Below, one piece after another: positions 14,525 to 19,154 of a DNA stretch of 19,154 nucleotides (position 1 is the first letter of the stretch; each line of letters begins with the position of its first letter). Below the pieces are notes generated by a model. The model saw nothing but the letters and a program-made list of their open reading frames with translations. It ran no database searches and was not told where the DNA came from. The translations under genes were made by a program, and so were the position numbers. Source of the DNA: Olsenella_K sp036454645 (GTDB lineage: Bacteria; Actinomycetota; Coriobacteriia; Coriobacteriales; Atopobiaceae); NCBI GenBank assembly GCA_036454645.1, contig JAZHSQ010000037.1, positions 1 through 19,154 on the forward strand, in the 5' to 3' direction.

Positions 14525-15379
14525 GTGGAAGTGAGCATCAGGAAGAAGTGGGTCGCCTTTGTGGCGTCGGTGTTCGCGCTGTGCCTCGCGCTGGCGGGCT
14601 GCGCGGGCGGCGTCGGAGGTTCGGGCGGCAAGGACCCGTCCAAGAACTACGTGGGGGACTGGAAGCTCGTGGGCATGGAGGAGGACGGCGAGGCATACAG
14701 CGCCGACGACATCAGGCTCATGCAGAACATGGGCATGACGGTCACGCTGAGCGTCAAGGAGGACAAGTCCTTCTCGCTCAACGTCTTCGGCGAGGAGCTG
14801 CCTGGCACCTGGGAGGCCAAGAGCGACTCTGCGGCCACGTTCACCGTCGACGGGCAGTCCGTTCCCGTCACCTTGGCCGACGACGTCCTGACCCTGGAGC
14901 AGGACGGGACCAAGATGATGTTCGAGAGGGGCACGGTGTCTGCGAGCTCGGGCGGCGCTGCGGCGCCCGGCGGGGACGCCGGCTCGGGCGGGGACGCCGC
15001 GGCGACGGACTCCGGGACGACGGACGAGGCCGCGATCCCCATCGGGCAGACCATCGCCGACGACGACGTCTGCACCATCGAGGTCGTCAACAAGACGGCC
15101 GACTGGGCTGGTGACCCCGGCTTCACGCTCAAGGTCACGAACAAGTCCGACAAGACCATCGCGATTACCTCCAAGTACGGCACGTTCTCGGTCGACGGCA
15201 GGATGGTGGACCCCGTGCTGTCCGAGACGATCCAGCCCGGCAAGTACGTCGAGACCTTCATGTGGTTCAGTGATGACGCCATAGAGGTCATCGACCAGCT
15301 GGTGAACGTCGAGGGCGTGATCGAGGCCTACGACAACGATACGTACGACACGCTCGCTGAGTACCCGTTTGCGATGTAG
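14525..15379 (+). CDS. Lipoprotein with DUF4352-like C-terminal domain
   Basis: About 284 aa. A basic n-region (SIRKKW), a hydrophobic stretch (VAFVASVFALCLALA) and the lipobox L-A-G-C mark a lipid-anchored surface protein. The mature part first has a small beta domain (YVGDWKLVGMEEDGEAYSAD to LTLEQDGTKMMFERG, a lipocalin-like 'DWKL' repeat seen in Coriobacteriia and Clostridia lipoproteins). Then comes a Gly/Ala/Asp-rich linker and an immunoglobulin-like domain (CTIEVVNKTADW, FTLKVTNKSDKTIAI, QPGKYVETFMWF) of the DUF4352/DUF5105 type. The start is uncertain: AGGAGG at 14513 fits GTG 14525 best by spacing; GTG 14531 is the other choice, and both leave the signal peptide intact. It is followed by a strong terminator and convergent with the ABC operon. 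Confidence 0.85.
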   Translation: MEVSIRKKWVAFVASVFALCLALAGCAGGVGGSGGKDPSKNYVGDWKLVGMEEDGEAYSADDIRLMQNMGMTVTLSVKEDKSFSLNVFGEELPGTWEAKSDSAATFTVDGQSVPVTLADDVLTLEQDGTKMMFERGTVSASSGGAAAPGGDAGSGGDAAATDSGTTDEAAIPIGQTIADDDVCTIEVVNKTADWAGDPGFTLKVTNKSDKTIAITSKYGTFSVDGRMVDPVLSETIQPGKYVETFMWFSDDAIEVIDQLVNVEGVIEAYDNDTYDTLAEYPFAM

Positions 15380-15408
15380 CGGCAGGCAGAGCGGCAAGGT
15401 CGTGCGAA

Positions 15409-15444
15409 GGAGCCCCCGGCGCTACCCCCGGCGCCGGGGGCTCC
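15409..15444. terminator. Bidirectional terminator between lipoprotein and ABC operon
   Basis: A 13-bp perfect stem, GGAGCCCCCGGCG / CGCCGGGGGCTCC, encloses a 10-nt loop (15422-15431). It lies 30 bp after the lipoprotein stop and about 170 bp beyond the end of the convergent permease gene. No T tract is present. Confidence 0.75.
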
Positions 15445-15454
15445 CCTGGTCCGA

Positions 15455-15518
15455 CTCTCTTGTTTGGCGCTGGCGAAGGCGAAATGCGGCTCGCCTCCGC
15501 CATCGTTGGGTAAGAGAG
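15455..15518. other. Nested inverted repeats (possible RNA structure)
   Basis: An outer 7-bp pair CTCTCTT (15455-15461) / AAGAGAG (15512-15518) encloses an inner hairpin in which TGGCG and GGCGA pair with TCGCC and CGCCA across an AA/TC internal loop, with an 8-nt apical loop. It may be a second 3'-end structure for the - strand ABC mRNA or a small RNA. There is no other evidence of function. Confidence 0.35.
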
Positions 15519-15611
15519 GCGAACGGGCCTAAGTCCTCGGCGTGGAGGCGGGGCGTGACGGTCCAGGCATGTGAAGCCTGCCGCCTGCCGATACCTGTCG
15601 TACGCCGGAGC

Positions 15612-16799
15612 TCACGCCGCCTCGGCGCTCCCACGGCTGCGGCCGACCACCAGCCCCACGAGGACGACCGCCACGCCGAACAGCGCGCAGACCCCCAGGT
15701 CCCCCACGAGCGGCAGCACGGCCTGGGCGCTGACCTCTCCCATGCCCGCCGCCCCGTCGATCACGAGCGTCGCCCAGTACGCCGGCGTGAAGTGCGCCAG
15801 GGCGAGAAGTTCGTCGGGCAGGAGCGCGAGGCCCGTCCACGCGCCACCGAGCAGCGACATCACCATACCCAGGATGTTCGCCAGGGCGTTGGCGGCGTTC
15901 TCGCTCACGCCGAGCTGGCCGGCGAGGAAGCCAACTGAGGCCGACACCAGCGCGTACACGAGGAGCGCCGCCCCCACGAGCGCGAGCCGGACGGGAGAGT
16001 CTGCCAGCGCGCCCCTGCCCAGCACCACCACCTCGAGCCCGAAGTTCCATGCCCAAGTGACGAGGGCTATCACCACGCAGGCGCCGAGAAGCGCCAGGTT
16101 GCGCGTGTGCGCCGGCTCGGGCGAGGCGAGCCTGCGGTCGCGCACGGGTCGGCGCCCCACAGAGGCCATGAGCACCGCGATGCAGACCATCGCGCTCGAG
16201 AAGATGGGGTAGGAAGCGAACTCCGCCGCCGTGACGACGCCTGCGGGAAGGGGCGAGGCGACCTGCTCGACCATGCTCACCCGGGCGGACCCCTCCCATG
16301 CCGCGTCCGTGGCCGCGACCACGTCCGCGGCGCTGCCGCCGAGCGTGGACGCCATGCCGTAGAGGCCGTCGGCGTAGCCGGTGACCTCGACATCCAGGAG
16401 GCGCCCCATGCCCGAGTAGTACGACACGTAGGTCTCGAGGTCCGGGACCTGCGTGTCCGCGCCTGCGGCGTCGAGCAGCCCCTTGCCCCACCCCTCGGGG
16501 ATGACGAGCAGGTAGCTCACCTGGTCGCGCGCCACGGCGTCCTGGATTGCGCGTCTCTCGTCTGCGACCTCCACCTCGTTGTTGCCGGCGAGAACGTGCC
16601 GTGCCAGCGCGAACGAGAGCTCGGAGCCGTCACGGTCGATCACTGCGACGTTGGCAGGCGTGGTGTGGAACTCGCCCGTGACGTCAGTGCTCGCGAAGAG
16701 GCCGACGACCACGCCCATGAGCGAGAGCATCACCAGGTAGACGGCGATGTAGACCCTATGGGAGAAGAAGATTCTGAGGTAGGTCCTAAAGGTGGTCAT
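15612..16799 (-). CDS. ABC-2 type transporter permease (second permease)
   Basis: 395 aa with the ABC-2/YhgE-like layout. One TM helix sits near the N-terminus (about 14-36, YIAVYLVMLSLMGVVVGLFA), followed by a large extracytoplasmic domain (about 40-200, including VAVIDRDGSELSFALARHVL and VSYLLVIPEGWGKGLL). Then come five or so TM helices (near 204-217, 234-256, 268-290, 303-325, 355-382). The C-terminal set carries the export path. It overlaps the preceding permease gene by 14 bp, so the two are translationally coupled and probably form a heterodimeric channel with the ATPase. The substrate cannot be told from sequence; antibiotic, peptide and lipid exporters share this form. Confidence 0.9.
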   Translation of the reverse strand: MTTFRTYLRIFFSHRVYIAVYLVMLSLMGVVVGLFASTDVTGEFHTTPANVAVIDRDGSELSFALARHVLAGNNEVEVADERRAIQDAVARDQVSYLLVIPEGWGKGLLDAAGADTQVPDLETYVSYYSGMGRLLDVEVTGYADGLYGMASTLGGSAADVVAATDAAWEGSARVSMVEQVASPLPAGVVTAAEFASYPIFSSAMVCIAVLMASVGRRPVRDRRLASPEPAHTRNLALLGACVVIALVTWAWNFGLEVVVLGRGALADSPVRLALVGAALLVYALVSASVGFLAGQLGVSENAANALANILGMVMSLLGGAWTGLALLPDELLALAHFTPAYWATLVIDGAAGMGEVSAQAVLPLVGDLGVCALFGVAVVLVGLVVGRSRGSAEAA

Positions 16800-17955
16800 A
16801 CGAGGTCCTCCTCATGCGCACGGCCGCCAGGGCGAGAAACGCGACTGCCATCGCGAGCAGCGTGGCGACCCTCTCGAGGAAGGCGTCGGGCGTGTCGTAG
16901 TAGAGCAGCGCGTAGAGGCAGTTGGTCGTCTGCCAGAGGGGGTTCGCGTGCGCGAGGGCCGGCGCCGCGGCCTCGACGGCGTCCGCGAGCTGTTGCGAGG
17001 CAGTTCCGTACAGGCCCGTGAAGAGCGAGAGCAGGCAGGTGATGCCGGACACCATGCCCTCCTCCATGCGGGGGACGGTCCCGCAGAGGGCCCCCGCCGA
17101 GCAGGCCATGAGCGAGGACGCCGCGAGGGCGACCATCACCCCTGGGACGTCGCCGCCGAACGAGACGCCCGCCACGCCCCACATGTAGAGCGCCGCCACG
17201 ACCAGGCATGCGAACTCGCAGAGCCATGCGCCGAGCAGGGCGCCCACGAGCATGCGCCAGCGAGGCACGGCGGCAAGCGCCTGCCGGGCGCCGAGCGGTC
17301 CAGCGCAGGGGAGCAGCCGGCGCACCGAAACCATGCCTGCGGTGGCGCCCATGCCGGCCGCCATGGCGAGGAGCGCGTAGTAGTAGCGCGCGTCGGGACT
17401 CGGCGGGTTCTTGGTCGCCGTGAGCCGCACCGTCCTGACGGCGCCGTCGGTGAAGGAGCCGATGGCCTCGCCCGTGGCGAGGAGCTCCGGCCGCGTCTCC
17501 ACGACCTTCTCGACCGCCGCGCGCGCGTGCAGGTAGGTGTCCAGCACCTCGGAGAGGACCGAGGTGGGGAGGCTGCCGTTCTCCGAGAGGCTCTTGCTGG
17601 TCACGTGGAGATGCGGCGTGCCGTCCGCGTCCACGGTGAGGTAGGCGTCCACCTTCGCCGCGGCGGCGGCAGCCTCGGCGTCCGTCGCGCTGTCGTAGTA
17701 GGTGACGTCGCAGACGCGGTCGCTCGAGGTGGGGTCAGAAATCGCGCGGATCGTCTCGTCCAGCCCCGGGGCCGCTGCGTAGCGTTCGTCGCGCACCACG
17801 CCCAACGAGGAACCCACGATGGTGTAGGCGTCCTGGATTGACGAGAACATGCCCATGAAGATGCAGGTCATGATGAGGGGGAAGGCCAGTGCCCACACGA
17901 GGAGCGCCTTGTCGCGCGCGAGTGAGAGCACGCAGTTCCTGAGGCTCGTGAGCAT
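16786..17955 (-). CDS. ABC-2 type transporter permease (first permease)
   Basis: 389 aa, same architecture as the next gene: TM1 near 18-38 (LLVWALAFPLIMTCIFMGMF), an extracytoplasmic domain with AYTIVGSSLGVVRDERYA and KVDAYLTVDADGTPHLHV, then TM helices in the region 190-385. The hydrophobic C-terminal half includes YYYALLAMAAGMGATAGMVSV, LVGALLGAWLCEFACLVV and a TM near 365-380. It starts 10 bp after the ATPase stop, with AAGGGGG as ribosome site. The two permeases are related in layout but clearly divergent in sequence, as in ATPase-permease-permease export operons. Confidence 0.9.
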   Translation of the reverse strand: MLTSLRNCVLSLARDKALLVWALAFPLIMTCIFMGMFSSIQDAYTIVGSSLGVVRDERYAAAPGLDETIRAISDPTSSDRVCDVTYYDSATDAEAAAAAAKVDAYLTVDADGTPHLHVTSKSLSENGSLPTSVLSEVLDTYLHARAAVEKVVETRPELLATGEAIGSFTDGAVRTVRLTATKNPPSPDARYYYALLAMAAGMGATAGMVSVRRLLPCAGPLGARQALAAVPRWRMLVGALLGAWLCEFACLVVAALYMWGVAGVSFGGDVPGVMVALAASSLMACSAGALCGTVPRMEEGMVSGITCLLSLFTGLYGTASQQLADAVEAAAPALAHANPLWQTTNCLYALLYYDTPDAFLERVATLLAMAVAFLALAAVRMRRTSYDHL

Positions 17956-17965
17956 CGCGGCCCCC

Positions 17966-18919
17966 TTATGCCTCGTCGCGCAGGGCGCGGCCGGTTATCT
18001 CGAGGAAGACGTCGTTCAGGGTGGGGGGCTCCGAGAGCACACGCCCGTAGGGGAGGTTCGCCTCCGCGAGCACGCCCAGGACGTCAGCGAGGTTGTGCGC
18101 GCCCGCGGCGCACTGCACGCGCAGCAGGCCCGCGTCCAGCTCGGCCGTGCGCACGTGGGGGAGCGACCGCACGCGCTCGAGGGCCTCCTCGCCCATGCCG
18201 CCCACCTCGACCGTGACCTTCTCGCCCGTGCCGACCATGCCCTTGAGCTCGTCGGAGGTGCCGCTCGCCACGCTGCGCCCGTGGTCCATGATCATGATCC
18301 GCGAGCAGAGCCGCTCGACCTCCTCCATGTAGTGCGAGGTGTAGATCACGGTGGCGCCCTCCGCGTTGAGCCGCTCGATGCCCGAGAGGATCGACTCGCG
18401 GCTCTGTGGGTCCACGGCCACGGTCGGCTCGTCCATGATGATGAGCTCCGGCCGGTGCGCGATCCCGCAGGCGATGTTGAGGCGCCTGAGCAGGCCGCCG
18501 GAGAGCTTCTTGGGACGGAAGCCCTCGAACCTGCCGAGTCCCACGAAGTCGATGGCCGCGTCCACCAGCTCGCGGCGTCGCGCGCGGTCGCTCACGTAGA
18601 GCGCGCAGAAGCTGTCGACGTTCTCGCGCACCGTGAGCTCGTCGAAGACGGCGACCTCCTGCGGCACCACGCCGATGCGGCGTTTGAGCTGGTAGCTGGT
18701 AGGACGCATGGGCTGGCCGAAGAGCTCGACCTCGCCGTGGTCGTATGAGAGCAGCTGCAGGACGCAGTTGATGGTCGTGGTCTTGCCCGAGCCGTTGGGA
18801 CCGAGAAGCCCGAAGACCTCGCCAGGGGCGATGTCGAGCGACAGGTGGTCGACGGCCACCAGCTCCCCGTAGCGCTTGACCAGGTTCCGGATGCGGACGA
18901 CCGCCTCGCTGGACGCCAT
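17966..18919 (-). CDS. ABC transporter ATP-binding protein
   Basis: 317-aa cytoplasmic ATPase of the ABC-2 export class. All motifs are in order: Walker A GPNGSGKTT (40-48), Q-loop Q87 (VVPQE), signature LSGGLLRR (139-146), Walker B ELIIMDEPT (158-166), D-loop VAVDPQSR (167-174) and H-loop H196 (TSH). Signature position 5 is Leu instead of the usual Gln/Met (LSGG-L), and the D-loop reads VAVD rather than GLD. The C-terminal 100 residues are the regulatory extension typical of drug/lipid exporters (GEKVTVEVGG, ... PPTLNDVFLEITGRALRDE). GAGAGGGG precedes the ATG at 18919; the upstream in-frame ATG at 18970 has none. It is the first gene of a three-gene leftward operon. Confidence 0.95.
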   Translation of the reverse strand: MASSEAVVRIRNLVKRYGELVAVDHLSLDIAPGEVFGLLGPNGSGKTTTINCVLQLLSYDHGEVELFGQPMRPTSYQLKRRIGVVPQEVAVFDELTVRENVDSFCALYVSDRARRRELVDAAIDFVGLGRFEGFRPKKLSGGLLRRLNIACGIAHRPELIIMDEPTVAVDPQSRESILSGIERLNAEGATVIYTSHYMEEVERLCSRIMIMDHGRSVASGTSDELKGMVGTGEKVTVEVGGMGEEALERVRSLPHVRTAELDAGLLRVQCAAGAHNLADVLGVLAEANLPYGRVLSEPPTLNDVFLEITGRALRDEA

Positions 18920-18986
18920 GCCTGCCCCTCTCGCTCGAATCTGCCGTCGTCTGTGGAGAGTGTCGCGCACACGGCGGTGTGGCGAA

Positions 18987-19034
18987 AGTGAGCTGCGTCA
19001 CCGTTCGTGCGAGCGGGGCGTGACTTTTGTCACG
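18987..19034. promoter_or_regulatory. Two tandem Crp/Fnr-type half-site palindromes (GTGA-N6-TCAC)
   Basis: Site A is GTGA-GCTGCG-TCAC (18988-19001). Site B is GTGA-CTTTTG-TCAC (19020-19033), which extends to a 16-bp perfect palindrome CGTGAC-TTTT-GTCACG (19019-19034). The spacing within each site equals the Crp TGTGA-N6-TCACA consensus, and the centres are 32 bp (about three helical turns) apart. They lie between the leftward ABC operon and the rightward TATAAT box, so either or both could be regulated. Confidence 0.6.
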
Positions 19035-19105
19035 TGCCTTTTGGCGGCGCCTCGCAACTTGCCCCCACGGCCCCCGCGGTGGCCGTGGCGCCCATCCGTC
19101 GCCCG

Positions 19106-19111
19106 TATAAT
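19106..19111 (+). promoter_or_regulatory. Consensus -10 box TATAAT
   Basis: A perfect TATAAT lies 6 bp before ATG 19118, so transcription would start about at that ATG. No strong -35 is seen 16-18 bp upstream (CCGTGG at 19083-19088). Confidence 0.6.
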
Positions 19112-19117
19112 CTGGAC

Positions 19118-19154
19118 ATGGAGAGAATAGTCGACAAATGTGTGGTGCTTCTCG
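19118..19154 (+). CDS. Start of a rightward gene cut by the window edge
   Basis: From ATG 19118 the frame is open to the end (MERIVDKCVVLL), starting right where the TATAAT box would begin transcription, i.e. a possible leaderless mRNA. A second ATG at 19138 (MCGAS) lies 12 nt after GGAGAG and would fit a leadered mRNA instead. Too little is visible to name a product. Confidence 0.35.
   Translation, partial: MERIVDKCVVLL

Noticed and set aside
14072..15397. 441-codon - strand frame opposite the DUF4428 and lipoprotein genes
   Set aside because: No domain; the + strand genes have zinc motifs and a lipobox.
18960..18972. GTGT-CGCGC-ACAC as a third operator near the Crp-like sites
   Set aside because: The half-sites are only four bases, the spacer is odd-length, and it does not match the GTGA-N6-TCAC pattern.
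1..19154. tRNA, rRNA, CRISPR or insertion sequence
   Set aside because: I looked for T-loop motifs, regularly spaced repeats and transposase signatures and found none.

Overview
The window reads as chromosomal DNA of a high-GC Gram-positive anaerobe, most likely a Coriobacteriia member (Olsenella / Collinsella / Atopobiaceae-like). Support for this: very GC-rich coding sequence, strong GGAGG-type ribosome sites mixed with GTG starts, a hybrid cluster protein, a multi-TM sensor / NarL-type kinase / LuxR-type regulator cluster, and DUF4428 and DUF4352-type proteins. The genus is inferred from gene style, not from a marker gene. I see no rRNA, tRNA, CRISPR array, transposase or phage gene.

Left part (1-4690). 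A TetR-like C-terminus runs in from the left edge. Then come an ADP-ribosylglycohydrolase carrying an N-terminal zinc ribbon and a serpin, both on the + strand. Next is a PadR repressor gene preceded by two near-perfect palindromes, overlapping by ATGA a frameshifted HAAS/DUF1700-like membrane gene that looks broken. About 780 bp of non-coding DNA follows, holding GC-rich direct repeats and a set of 48-bp repeats in both orientations.

Middle (4691-9386). A Crp/Fnr-family regulator is divergent from a two-gene unit encoding a bicupin protein and Hcp (hydroxylamine reductase / hybrid cluster protein). A TGTGG-N6-CCACA palindrome lies in the shared promoter region at the regulator's 5' end. This looks like a self-contained nitrosative-stress module. 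Hcp is convergent, across a strong hairpin, with an SPFH/band-7 protein whose C-terminus is two almost identical zinc ribbons.

Right part (9586-19154). Three translationally overlapping + strand genes encode a multi-TM protein with a degenerate kinase-like tail, a complete NarL-type histidine kinase and a LuxR-type response regulator. After a terminator come a DUF4428 zinc-ribbon protein and a lipoprotein. Convergent to these is a three-gene ABC-2 export operon (ATPase, two permeases) on the - strand. Its upstream region contains two Crp/Fnr-like GTGA-N6-TCAC sites 32 bp apart, followed by a TATAAT box and the first codons of a rightward gene cut by the window edge.

The points I consider most worth following up are the pseudokinase-plus-kinase sensor pair, the 48-bp repeat family at 4281-4630, the zinc ribbon-ADP-ribosylglycohydrolase fusion, the recent zinc-ribbon duplication in the SPFH gene, and the paired Crp/Fnr-type operators. 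I did not find anything I could confidently call a wholly new defence or mobile system.
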